From Geminicoccaceae bacterium (GTDB lineage: Bacteria > Pseudomonadota > Alphaproteobacteria > Geminicoccales > Geminicoccaceae), in assembly GCA_020638465.1 (NCBI GenBank), contig JACKIM010000003.1:263001-327000 (forward strand): 64,000 bases of DNA, written 5' to 3'. Each line of letters opens with the position of its first letter. Within the stretch, counting starts at the first letter, position 1. The notes under the pieces were generated by a model, which was not told the origin of the DNA, searched no databases, and saw only the letters and a list, made by a program, of their open reading frames with translations. Below are positions 8,476 to 17,079 of the stretch, piece after piece. The position numbers were made by a program, and so were the translations under genes.

Positions 8476-9450
8476 TCAATGCCTCCTTGACATGGTTGTC
8501 GGTTCGTTGCTGGACCCGTCGAACAGATCGGAGACCTGTATGCTGTCGGGCGACGATGCCGCCCGGCAGACGGATTCGATGGTTTCGATCAGGGCATGCG
8601 TGGCGGCATTGGGTTCGATACCGTGACGCATGATGAGTCCTGCCCGCCGTTGCCAGCCGGCCTCGGGAAAAGGCAGTGGGCGGATGTCGTATTCGGCTAC
8701 AGCTTCGAGATGGCCGACCGCATGGAAGCTGAGATAGTCGCTTCCGCGCATCAGATTGAGCTTGAGAGCGACGATGTCCGTCTCGATCACCGCGCGCGGT
8801 GGCGCCAGTCCCTTGGCACGCATCATCACCTCCAGCCGTCGGGCGAGATAGGTTGATCGTGCGGGCAGGATCCACGGGAAATCCAGCAATCGCCCGAATT
8901 CCAGTCGATCGGTATGGTGCAACGGGTGGTTCCGGTCGGCGATGACCCGATAGTGGTCGAGCATCAGCGTACGCGTGTCGAGGTCGGGATCGTCGGAAGG
9001 TTCCGGCAGCGCCGCGACCACAAGGTCGAGCGCACCGCGTCGCAGATCGGCCTTGAGCGCATCGTCGTGACCGCCCATCACCCGGATTCGCACACCCGGA
9101 TTATGCTGGCGGAAATGGGGCAGGACATCCGGCAGGATCCGCGTTTGCCATGACGGGCCGGCGCCAATGCGTACCTGGCCCGCATCGCCACGCTTGAGTG
9201 CCTCGATCTCACTGCGTGCTTCCGACATGCTGGCCTTGAGGGCACGGGCATGACGCAGGAACGAGCGGCCGTATTCGGTGAGAGTGACACCTCGCGCCCG
9301 GCGCTCGAACAGTTCGACACCGGTTTCGTCCTCAAGCCTGCGGATCGATTTTGTGAGGGCCGGTTGTGTCAGGCCGAGGGCCTTTGCCGCAGCCCGCAGA
9401 GAACCGGATTCTGCCACGGTCAGGAAGTAGTCGATGATTCGGATTTCCAT
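8476..9450 (-). CDS. LysR-family transcriptional regulator
   Basis: 324-residue LTTR. The N-terminal winged HTH spans about residues 1-60 (FLTVAESGSLRAAAKALG, LTQPALTKSIRRLEDE), followed by the periplasmic-binding-like effector domain. The start MEIRIIDYF at 9450 is chosen to match the family N-terminus; an in-frame upstream ATG at 9504 would add 18 atypical residues. It heads the minus-strand tctCBA-lyase operon and faces the second TTT operon across 161 bp containing the dyad at 9539-9556. It probably responds to the imported acid or a metabolite of it and may control both directions. Confidence 0.93.
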   Translation of the reverse strand: MEIRIIDYFLTVAESGSLRAAAKALGLTQPALTKSIRRLEDETGVELFERRARGVTLTEYGRSFLRHARALKASMSEARSEIEALKRGDAGQVRIGAGPSWQTRILPDVLPHFRQHNPGVRIRVMGGHDDALKADLRRGALDLVVAALPEPSDDPDLDTRTLMLDHYRVIADRNHPLHHTDRLEFGRLLDFPWILPARSTYLARRLEVMMRAKGLAPPRAVIETDIVALKLNLMRGSDYLSFHAVGHLEAVAEYDIRPLPFPEAGWQRRAGLIMRHGIEPNAATHALIETIESVCRAASSPDSIQVSDLFDGSSNEPTTMSRRH

Positions 9451-9538
9451 CCCGGACCGTCCTCCCCGGAAGTCCGCATCACTCCACGAGTGACGGATAT
9501 TCATATTCCATTAGGTTATCATTATGGTTACCAATTGC

Positions 9539-9556
9539 ACTTGAAGTACGTCAAGT
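9539..9556. promoter_or_regulatory. Putative LysR-type operator between divergent TTT operons
   Basis: ACTTGAAGTACGTCAAGT is a near-perfect dyad: arms ACTTGA and TCAAGT around a GTAC core with one mismatched pair. It contains the LTTR signature T-N11-A (TTGA-N6-TCAA). It lies in the lysR/tctC divergent region, 56 bp before the plus-strand tctC start and 89 bp before the lysR start. Binding by the adjacent LysR is inferred. Confidence 0.55.
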
Positions 9557-9611
9557 ACTGTTGTCAACTATGCGAAATCATGAATGACGATCCTGTCGGG
9601 GAGGAAAGTCG

Positions 9612-10610
9612 ATGGTTGTTGTCACACAAGGTGCCCGGCGTGCGTTCTTTGCGGGTAGCGGTGCGCTCGCCGTTCTGATCGGCCTTGCGGCTTTCGGGTT
9701 GTCTGGCCCGGCCAGGGCCGCATATCCGGAAAAGCCGATCAAGATCATCGTGCCGACACAGGCTGGCGGAGGCATGGACTCGGTTGCGCGCATTCTGCAG
9801 CGCTTTTTCGAAAGTCATCCGGATGTGCTCGGCAGTGATGCCGTCATCGTCAACATGCCCGGTGCGGGTGGGACCATTGGCACGCGAGCGATCAAGGATG
9901 CCGATCCGGACGGTTACACGGTGGGTTTCTGGCATGAAGGACTGATCACTTCTTCGGCCATGGGTGTCGCTGATTTCGATCATGAGAGTTTCGAGATCCT
10001 TGGCGCGACGGGCTATGGCGACCTCGGCTTCGGGGTTTCGGTCAACTCGCCCTACCAGACCTTCGACGAATTGATCGCGGCGGCCAAAGCCCATCCCGAC
10101 AGCGTAAAATGCGCGACCAATGTCGGCTTGCCAGTGCATTTCGTGCCGCTCATGGTTGCCAGCAAGGCAGGCGTTCAGTTCCGCTATGTCCAGGTTGGCG
10201 GCGGTGCCAAGCGCTTCCCGTCGGTGGTCGCCATGCATACCGATTTCGCCATTTTCGGTTCGCTCGAATTCGTCAAATGGGCGGATGCCGATCTCAAACC
10301 GATCGTGATGTTTTCCGAGGAGCGCCTCGACATTCTTCCTGACGTGCCGACAGCACGCGAGAAGGGCATCGACGTCGTGGCCAAGGCGAATCGTATCTGG
10401 CTCGCACCCAAGGGTACCTCCAAGGAAGTGCAGGACCATGTCGTCAATGCCCTGCGTACCGCGATGGCCGATCCTGAAGTTCAGAACCAGCTGAACGAGC
10501 TCGGCGTGGTGCCGAAGTTCGTCGAAGCGGCTGAACTGCGTGCCGAACTTGACTGGTGGAAGGCACAGACCGAACCGCTGGTGGCAAAGGCACGCGAGCT
10601 TCAGAACTAG
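9612..10610 (+). CDS. tctC: TctC-family periplasmic substrate-binding protein (second system)
   Basis: 332-residue TctC/Bug-family receptor. The N-terminus has twin arginines (ARRAFFAGSG) before a hydrophobic stretch ending near residue 36 (GPARAAYPEKPIKIIVPTQAGG); a Tat or Sec signal is possible. The PEKPIKIIVP hallmark and the PGAGGTIGTR segment are family features. A GGGGAGGAAAG ribosome site precedes the ATG. It starts a plus-strand operon with tctB, tctA, two sulfatases and a protein of unknown function. It is only distantly similar to the TctC at 7487, so a different substrate is expected, possibly an organosulfate given the downstream genes. Confidence 0.9.
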   Translation: MVVVTQGARRAFFAGSGALAVLIGLAAFGLSGPARAAYPEKPIKIIVPTQAGGGMDSVARILQRFFESHPDVLGSDAVIVNMPGAGGTIGTRAIKDADPDGYTVGFWHEGLITSSAMGVADFDHESFEILGATGYGDLGFGVSVNSPYQTFDELIAAAKAHPDSVKCATNVGLPVHFVPLMVASKAGVQFRYVQVGGGAKRFPSVVAMHTDFAIFGSLEFVKWADADLKPIVMFSEERLDILPDVPTAREKGIDVVAKANRIWLAPKGTSKEVQDHVVNALRTAMADPEVQNQLNELGVVPKFVEAAELRAELDWWKAQTEPLVAKARELQN

Positions 10611-10741
10611 ATCGGGACTGGAATAGTATCCGGTCGAATATGATTGGGACCTCAAGTCCAGTTCCTGATGGAGAGTATTCTCTCGCCGCCCAGCTTCTTG
10701 CGTCTGGACGGGGGAAGAGCTTCAACGAGTGAAGATTACCC

Positions 10742-11281
10742 ATGCTCGAACGGTTGTTTGCGTCGGAATGGCGGCGGCAGGATATCTGCCTTGCAATGGC
10801 ACTGTTGGCGCTTGGCAGTTTTGTGATCGTTCAGGCAAACCGCCTGCCTCCACCCTTCTTTGACCCGCTCGGATCGGCGGCTGTACCGCGCATGGTGTCT
10901 GCGTTGCTGATGGTATTGGCGCTCGTACTCGTGATCCGATGCCTTCGCACGCCTGTCGGAGCGCATGCCGATGCTGACAGCCGCGGGGCCGGTCCCGGAG
11001 TCGAGGATGCCGCGGGCACACCTTCACCCTGGACGGCGCTGGCTGCCGCGACGCTGCCACTGCTCTATGTCGGTGTGATGCAGTTTCGCATTTTGGGATT
11101 TGCACCGGCCTCGACGCTGTTCGTGCTGGTGATGGGTGGCGTGCTGGCGCGTGGCCGCCCGCGGGTGATGCTGGCGGTCGCCCTTGCGGCGATCGTGACG
11201 GGATACGGCCTCAATGCGCTCTTGACCGGGTTCTTCTATATCGACCTGCCACAGCACTCCTTCTGGGAGGAGGGGCACTGA
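10742..11281 (+). CDS. tctB: TctB-family small membrane subunit (second system)
   Basis: 179-residue membrane protein of the TctB family with an N-terminal helix around residues 14-30, the PPFFDPLGSAAVPRM loop, a helix at about residues 49-63, a charged linker, and C-terminal helices ending in GFFYIDLPQ. The 131-bp gap after tctC holds only a small dyad (GAGAG-TATT-CTCTC at 10671-10684). Its stop directly abuts the tctA start at 11282. Confidence 0.85.
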   Translation: MLERLFASEWRRQDICLAMALLALGSFVIVQANRLPPPFFDPLGSAAVPRMVSALLMVLALVLVIRCLRTPVGAHADADSRGAGPGVEDAAGTPSPWTALAAATLPLLYVGVMQFRILGFAPASTLFVLVMGGVLARGRPRVMLAVALAAIVTGYGLNALLTGFFYIDLPQHSFWEEGH

Positions 11282-12775
11282 ATGGCCGCCGGTCTCCTTG
11301 ACGCTTTCGTCTACATTCTCCATCCGTGGCCGTTCTTCTGGGTGCTGCTGGGTACTTTTCTCGGGATCTTCGTCGGTGCGGTGCCGGGACTGACAGGTGG
11401 CATGCTGATCACGCTGACCATGCCATTGACCTTTTACATGAACAGCACGGAGGCGCTGGTTCTGCTGGTGGCGATGTATGTGGGATCGGTCTCGGGCGGG
11501 CTGATCTCCGCCACGCTGCTGCGCATGCCCGGCACGCCGTCATCCGTCATGACGACTTTCGATGGCTATCCCATGGCCCGCGACGGCGAACCCGAGCGTG
11601 CGCTGGCGCTGGGGATCGGTGCGTCGCTGGTGGGCGGGCTGATTGCCGGTGTCTTTCTCGTGCTGCTCTCTCCACCGCTCTCGAAATGGGCCATGCAGTT
11701 CAGCCCATGGGAGTATTTCACCATGGTGCTGATGGCCATCGTGCTGATTGCCAGCATCAGCCAGGGTAGCATGATCAAGGGCCTGATTGCGGGCTTTCTG
11801 GGCATGCTGTTCGCCATGCCGGGGCTCAACGAGTCCGACGGTCAGCTACGGTTGACCATGGGTATCAACGAACTTGCCGACGGCTTCAAGTTGTTGCCGG
11901 TTCTGCTCGGCATCTTTGTCATGAGCCAGATCATCAAGGATGCCTACGAGATCAACAAGACACCCCTCTCGCTGAGGCTCGGCCGCTCGCGCGTGAGCAT
12001 CGGTCTGCGCGAATGGCGGCGCCACGGGGTCAACATCGTCCGCTCGGGCATCATCGGAACCTGGATCGGCATCCTTCCGGGTGTCGGCGCGAGCATTTCA
12101 TCCATGGTGGCCTATGCCGCCGCTCGAAGCCTGTCACGGACGCCGGAAAAGTTCGGCACCGGTCATGACGAGGGCATCATTGCTTCCGAAGCAGCCAACA
12201 ACGCCAATGTCGGCGGTGCGCTGATCCCGATGATCACCATGGGCATTCCCGGAAGTCCCATTGACGCGATCCTGCTTTCGGCTCTCATCCTGCACAATAT
12301 CCAGCCCGGACCCCTTCTCTTTATCACAAATGGGGAATTCGTCTGGGCGTTGATGGCCGCCTATCTGGTTGCCAATATCCTGATGTTCATCATCATGACG
12401 CTGTCTGTGCGCTGGATCGCGAAGATGATCGTCTTCGACAAGGCGATCCTGTTGCCGCTGATCTTCGTCTGCTGCGTGGTCGGTGCCTACGCCCTTTCCA
12501 ACCGCATGTACGATGTCTGGGTGGTGATCGGCTTTGGCATCATCGGTTTCGGACTCGACCGCGCGAGGGTCCCGCTCGGGCCATTCGTCATCGGGTTCGT
12601 GCTCGCCGGCATCTTCGAATCGGAGTTGCGGTCCAGTCTTCAGCTTTCCGACAACGGTTTCTGGGGTGTGCTGGATCGCCCGGTCGCGGTGATATTCCTC
12701 GTCATTTCACTGGCCATGCTCGTCTGGCCTTTCATTCAGACCAGGTTGCGCAAACAAAGGAAGGAACACCCATGA
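11282..12775 (+). CDS. tctA: TctA-family large membrane subunit (second system)
   Basis: 497-residue polytopic TctA permease with GAVPGLTGGMLITLTMPLTF near the N-terminus, GTPSSVMTTFDGYPMA near residue 82 and GILPGVGASISS near residue 263. It aligns along its whole length with the TctA at 5425-6915 but is clearly a separate gene rather than a recent duplicate. The stop overlaps the ATG of the first sulfatase (ATGA), giving strong evidence that import and desulfation are co-expressed. Confidence 0.93.
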   Translation: MAAGLLDAFVYILHPWPFFWVLLGTFLGIFVGAVPGLTGGMLITLTMPLTFYMNSTEALVLLVAMYVGSVSGGLISATLLRMPGTPSSVMTTFDGYPMARDGEPERALALGIGASLVGGLIAGVFLVLLSPPLSKWAMQFSPWEYFTMVLMAIVLIASISQGSMIKGLIAGFLGMLFAMPGLNESDGQLRLTMGINELADGFKLLPVLLGIFVMSQIIKDAYEINKTPLSLRLGRSRVSIGLREWRRHGVNIVRSGIIGTWIGILPGVGASISSMVAYAAARSLSRTPEKFGTGHDEGIIASEAANNANVGGALIPMITMGIPGSPIDAILLSALILHNIQPGPLLFITNGEFVWALMAAYLVANILMFIIMTLSVRWIAKMIVFDKAILLPLIFVCCVVGAYALSNRMYDVWVVIGFGIIGFGLDRARVPLGPFVIGFVLAGIFESELRSSLQLSDNGFWGVLDRPVAVIFLVISLAMLVWPFIQTRLRKQRKEHP

Positions 12776-14238
12776 GTGGCAACAATGTCCTGTTCATCAT
12801 GTCCGACGAGCACAGCCGCAGAGTTCTTGGCGCCTATGGCAACAACGTGATCCAGACGCCCAATCTTGATCGGATGGCGCAGGAGGGCACGTTGTTCGAG
12901 AACGCTTACTGCAATTGCCCGATATGCGTGCCCAGCAGGGCAAGTTTTGCCACAGGTCGCCATGTCCATGAGATCGGCTATTGGGACAACGCCTTTCCCT
13001 ACCATGGCGAGCCCGAGAGCTTCGGCCACCGGCTGGCCGCAGCCGGTCATCGCTGCGACTCGATCGGCAAGCTGCATTATCGCGCCACGGACGATCCCAA
13101 TGGCTTCGATAACGAGATCCTGCCACTCCATGTACTGGACGGGAAGGGTGACCTACAGGGAATGTTGCGCAGCCCGCCACCCAGGCGCCCCTCGACCCGC
13201 CAGCTGGCAGCCGATGCGGGCGAAGGCGAGAGCACCTATATTCGCTATGACCGCGACATCCGTGACGCTGCCTGCCAATGGCTGGACAAGGCAGCGCAAA
13301 ATCCCGCGGACAAACCCTGGACCCTGTTCGTCTCCTTCGTCTGCCCGCACTTCCCGCTCAAGGCGCCGCACGAGTTCTTCAGCAGGTACAAGCTGGACGG
13401 GCTTCACCTGCCGCAATTGCGCGGTCCTGCCGAATTCCCCGATCATCCGGTCTTGCGCAAGCTTCGCGAAATTCAGGACTACGAGGATCATTTCACCGAT
13501 GAAACACATGTCCGCACGGCGATTGCCGCCTATTACGGCATGGTCAGCTTCCTCGATGACAATATCGGCCGCATTCTGTCGACGGTCGAGAACAGTGGCC
13601 TCGCGGAGACGACCACGGTTATCTACACTTCAGACCATGGCGACAATCTCGGTGCGCGGACGTTCTGGGGCAAGTCCAACATGTATGAGGAAAGTGCCGG
13701 TGTACCACTGATCATCCGGGGGCCGGAAATGGAGGCAGGGCGCCGGGTGACGACTCCGGTATCCCTGGTCGACGCTTTCCCGACGATCCTCCAGATAACC
13801 GGCGTTGACCCTAGGGGAGCGGATCCGGGCCGGCCGGGGCGTTCCTGGCTGGATATTGCCGATGGTGCCGATCCGGATCGCACCGTGTTCTGCGAATATC
13901 ATGCGGTGGCATCAATCACGGGGATGTTCATGATCCGCTTCGGCCGATACAAATACATCCACTACGAGGGGTATCGCCCACAGCTGTTCGATCTTGTCGC
14001 CGACCCGCTGGAAATGCGCGATCTTGCGCTCGAGTCCGGCCACGACGACACGCTGGCCGAAGGCGATCGCCGTTTGCGGGCCATCTGCGACCCTGCGAGC
14101 GTCAACCGGCGGGCTTTCGCCGACCAGCGGGCCAGGATCGAGGCGGCCGGCGGAGAATCCGCCGTGCGCGATATGGGAAGCTATCCATACACACCCGCAC
14201 CGGGTGAGAAACCACGTATCTCGGGCGCCGCATGTTGA
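12772..14238 (+). CDS. Cysteine-type sulfatase (alkaline phosphatase superfamily), first copy
   Basis: 488-residue type I sulfatase-family enzyme. The formylglycine motif is CVPSRASFATGR with Cys52 as the residue to be converted by a formylglycine-generating enzyme, which is not in this window. Metal-site elements are visible: SDEH near residue 11, GKLHY near residue 100, and SDHGDN near residue 284, followed by GKSNMYEES. There is no signal peptide, so it should be cytoplasmic. Related enzymes hydrolyse sulfate esters (choline-O-sulfatase, arylsulfatases) or phosphonate monoesters. Coupling to tctA by ATGA suggests the imported compound is the substrate; its identity is unknown. Confidence 0.88.
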   Translation: MSGNNVLFIMSDEHSRRVLGAYGNNVIQTPNLDRMAQEGTLFENAYCNCPICVPSRASFATGRHVHEIGYWDNAFPYHGEPESFGHRLAAAGHRCDSIGKLHYRATDDPNGFDNEILPLHVLDGKGDLQGMLRSPPPRRPSTRQLAADAGEGESTYIRYDRDIRDAACQWLDKAAQNPADKPWTLFVSFVCPHFPLKAPHEFFSRYKLDGLHLPQLRGPAEFPDHPVLRKLREIQDYEDHFTDETHVRTAIAAYYGMVSFLDDNIGRILSTVENSGLAETTTVIYTSDHGDNLGARTFWGKSNMYEESAGVPLIIRGPEMEAGRRVTTPVSLVDAFPTILQITGVDPRGADPGRPGRSWLDIADGADPDRTVFCEYHAVASITGMFMIRFGRYKYIHYEGYRPQLFDLVADPLEMRDLALESGHDDTLAEGDRRLRAICDPASVNRRAFADQRARIEAAGGESAVRDMGSYPYTPAPGEKPRISGAAC

Positions 14239-14269
14239 ATACACTCACTCTTTGACGGTACTCGCGACG

Positions 14270-15733
14270 ATGACAAACATCCTGTTCCTGTTTTCGGACC
14301 AGCACGCGCAGAATGTTGCCGGTTGCTATGGCGATCCGGTTATCGAGACGCCTGCACTTGATCGCCTTGCCGAAGGTGGCGTTACCTTCGATCAGGCTTA
14401 CACAACTGCACCATTGTGCACGCCGGCCCGCATGTCGATGCTGGCCGGTCAATACAGCTACCGCATCGGTTGCTGGACCAATTCCGACATACTCGCCTCC
14501 GACATTCCCACACATGCCCATGCGCTCGGTGCAGCAGGTCTCCGCCCGATTCTCGTCGGCCGCCTGCATGCCATCGGCCCCGACCAGCTGCATGGCTATG
14601 CAGAACGGCTGGTGGGCGATCATTCGACCAACTGGGTCGGTGGCGAGGCACATTCGCTTGGTGTTCTCGACCGCACCAACGATCCTTTCCGCATCAGTAT
14701 CGAGCGCTCGGGGGCCGGTCAGTCGTCCTATGAGAAGAAGGATCGCGATGTCCTGGCGGCTACCCTCGAAAAACTCGACGAACTGGCAGGATCGTCACGG
14801 CGTTTCGCCATGACGGTCGGTCTGATGCTCCCGCACCAGCCCTATGTATGCGCAAAGGCCGATTTCGAACGATATCGCGACCGGGTCGGCATGCCGAGGT
14901 TAGCGGCACCTTCAGGTAATATCGAACATCCATGCATGCACGCCTGGCGTCAGCATACGGGTTCGCTCGACCTGCCGCCTGAATGGGAGATCCGGGCGCG
15001 GACGGCCTATTACGGCCTCACCACCGCCATGGACCGGATGATCGGACAGATCCTCGACCGCCTGGAGGAGAATGGTCTCGCTGACGACACACTGGTAATC
15101 TACACTTCGGACCATGGTGACCAGTTGGGCGAGCGCGGCTTGTGGTGGAAGCAGACCTTCTATGACCAGTCGGTGAAGGTCCCGCTGGTGATGCGCTGGC
15201 CCGGCCGACTGCCGCGGGGCGAGCGTCGATCACAGGTGGTCAATCTGCTCGACGTTGCCGCCACCATGATCGACGCTGCCGGTGCGCCACCCCTGCCGCA
15301 TGCCCAGGGACGCAGCCTGCTGCCGCTGGCATGTGATGGCAATACGCCATGGCTCGACGAGACGTTCGCTGAATATTGTACCGATGGCATGTCTCGCTGG
15401 ACCGGCACGGAGCCCGTCCAGCAGTGCATGCTGCGCAGCGGTCCGTGGAAGTTCGTCCACTACGAAGGTCATCGGCCGCAGCTCTTTCATCTGGGAGATG
15501 ACCCGGATGAAATGGATGATCTGGCTGAAGATCGCCGATGCATGTCCATGCGCGATGCGCTTCAGGCGCGCGTGCTGGAATATTGGCATCCGGGCGAGAT
15601 TGCTGCGCAAATGGCGGGCAGGATCGATCAGAAGCGACTTCTGTCGCAATGGGCCAAGGCCATGCGCCCGCAGGAAAGCCATCTGTGGAAAGTGGAAATG
15701 GAAGACAACTGGCTGGATGATTCGAGGTCATGA
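14270..15733 (+). CDS. Cysteine-type sulfatase, second copy
   Basis: 487-residue sulfatase of the same superfamily but a different subgroup. The formylglycine motif is CTPARMSMLAG with Cys50; metal and active-site elements include FSDQH near residue 8, GRLHA near residue 100, and SDHGDQLGERGLWWKQTFYD in the second half. No signal peptide is seen. The start MTNILFLFSDQH at 14270 is chosen because it matches family N-termini; longer in-frame extension would overlap the first sulfatase. It lies 31 nt after the first sulfatase and overlaps the next gene by ATGA. Two non-identical sulfatases in one operon suggest two sulfate positions or two related substrates. Confidence 0.87.
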   Translation: MTNILFLFSDQHAQNVAGCYGDPVIETPALDRLAEGGVTFDQAYTTAPLCTPARMSMLAGQYSYRIGCWTNSDILASDIPTHAHALGAAGLRPILVGRLHAIGPDQLHGYAERLVGDHSTNWVGGEAHSLGVLDRTNDPFRISIERSGAGQSSYEKKDRDVLAATLEKLDELAGSSRRFAMTVGLMLPHQPYVCAKADFERYRDRVGMPRLAAPSGNIEHPCMHAWRQHTGSLDLPPEWEIRARTAYYGLTTAMDRMIGQILDRLEENGLADDTLVIYTSDHGDQLGERGLWWKQTFYDQSVKVPLVMRWPGRLPRGERRSQVVNLLDVAATMIDAAGAPPLPHAQGRSLLPLACDGNTPWLDETFAEYCTDGMSRWTGTEPVQQCMLRSGPWKFVHYEGHRPQLFHLGDDPDEMDDLAEDRRCMSMRDALQARVLEYWHPGEIAAQMAGRIDQKRLLSQWAKAMRPQESHLWKVEMEDNWLDDSRS

Positions 15734-17049
15734 ACGGTCGTCTTGGCATCACCGTCATGCCCGAATGGATCCAGTCCGAAGGTATCGACGCCATCCTCGA
15801 AAACCTGATGCGCTGCGGTGCCACGGCCGTTGCCACTTCTCCTTACGTGATGGCGCCGAGCGATGCCACCGATGCCGGGCGCGAGCCGCCGATCGATGCG
15901 GGATCGGGCAAGGTGCGCCTTCTCGACCGGGACCTGTGGGGCAAGCGCGAACTGCGCTGCATCACGGCGCCGAGTTTCATCCCCGACAAGGTGCTCTACA
16001 AGGGGCAGCGCTACCGCCCGTCCGAGCCCACGGATCTCACCCGCAGCGAGGGAGCTGTCGTTGCCCGTTTTTTGGAACGCGCAAGAGAGGCGGGGTTCGA
16101 GGTACAACTCCAGGTTCAGGCCGCCATCCCGCCCGGATACAGGGTGCAGTTCGGCGGCCCGCTGCCCGAGGACCAGCCGCGCCTGCCCGATGGCCGCATT
16201 CTCGGGAACCGGGTGGACAAGAACGGCTCGCTGGCCAGCATGGCCATTCTGGATTACGCTCGTGCCTTGGTTGCGGATATCGCCCGTGCCTACCCGATGG
16301 TGGACGCCATCCGTGTCGACTGGCCGGAATATCCACCCTACAGCCTGCTTTCCTGGTTTTTCGATTTTTCGCAACACGCGACGAGTGCCATGCGGGCAAG
16401 GGGGCTCGATGTCGAGGCGATGCAGCGGGATAGTCTCGCATTGATGAGCGAACCCTGGCGCTTCCTGGAAGAGGGCCTGCTGACCCGTCCGGGCTTCGCG
16501 ATGCTCCAGCGGTTCAAGAGTACTCTCGCCTGCGAGTTGATCAGTGCATTGCGCGAAGCCTTGCCGAGCCACATGCGGCTGGTTGCCCATGCCTTCCCGG
16601 AGCCCTGGTGCCAGTTGTCGGGAGCCGATCCGGCACGCATGGTGCAAGCTGGTGCCGACGAGGTCGCGATCAAGCTCTACACCATGCACTGGCCGATGAT
16701 GCTGGCCGATTACCGCGATGCCATGAGCCCTGGTTACAACGCCACCGATCTTTCCGACCGGCTGCGGAGGCTTTTCGACGTGGGGGGAGAAGGAGTCTTG
16801 CGCTATCCGGAGCCCGAGGAAGTCCATCCCGTCGGCAGGTTGGCCCAGATCCGCAAGATCGAAGCCGCCATCGCCACAGGTGCTCCCGTCATGCCGGCAG
16901 CGCACAGCTATGGCCCGGTGGACGACGCTGCCATGCGCATCGAGACGGTATGGAAGGCCGGCGGGAAGGCTGTCTGGGTCAACCGCTACGGTTATCTTGG
17001 GGATGCCAAGCTCGACGCTTTGGGCAGCATGATGGCGAAGCGCTCATGA
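15730..17049 (+). CDS. Unassigned protein, possibly TIM-barrel glycosidase-like
   Basis: 439-residue soluble protein that I do not recognise. The layout, beginning LGITVMPEWIQSEGIDAI and with alternating short hydrophobic strands and amphipathic helices, suggests a TIM barrel. A strand followed by acidic and aromatic residues, AIRVDWPEYPPYSLLSWFFD, around residues 196-215, looks like an active-site loop; further strand ends occur at QLQVQAAIPP, LVAHAFPEPWCQLS and DEVAIKLYTMHWP. Trp, Tyr and acidic residues cluster as in glycoside hydrolases and deacetylases. No signal peptide. Its ATG overlaps the second sulfatase stop, so it probably acts on the product of desulfation. Function is inference only. 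Confidence 0.6.
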   Translation: MNGRLGITVMPEWIQSEGIDAILENLMRCGATAVATSPYVMAPSDATDAGREPPIDAGSGKVRLLDRDLWGKRELRCITAPSFIPDKVLYKGQRYRPSEPTDLTRSEGAVVARFLERAREAGFEVQLQVQAAIPPGYRVQFGGPLPEDQPRLPDGRILGNRVDKNGSLASMAILDYARALVADIARAYPMVDAIRVDWPEYPPYSLLSWFFDFSQHATSAMRARGLDVEAMQRDSLALMSEPWRFLEEGLLTRPGFAMLQRFKSTLACELISALREALPSHMRLVAHAFPEPWCQLSGADPARMVQAGADEVAIKLYTMHWPMMLADYRDAMSPGYNATDLSDRLRRLFDVGGEGVLRYPEPEEVHPVGRLAQIRKIEAAIATGAPVMPAAHSYGPVDDAAMRIETVWKAGGKAVWVNRYGYLGDAKLDALGSMMAKRS

Positions 17050-17057
17050 ACGCGGTC

Positions 17058-17079
17058 TGAATCGAAGCGATCGATTTCA
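17058..17079. terminator. Weak convergent hairpin
   Basis: TGA-ATCGA, loop AGCGA, TCGAT-T-TCA lies between the plus-strand operon end and the lacI-type gene end, whose stop it overlaps. One bulged base; no strong T-run. Possible bidirectional terminator. Confidence 0.3.

Noticed and set aside
12772..15733. Secreted or periplasmic sulfatases
   Set aside because: Neither protein has a signal peptide; both begin directly with the first beta strand of the fold.
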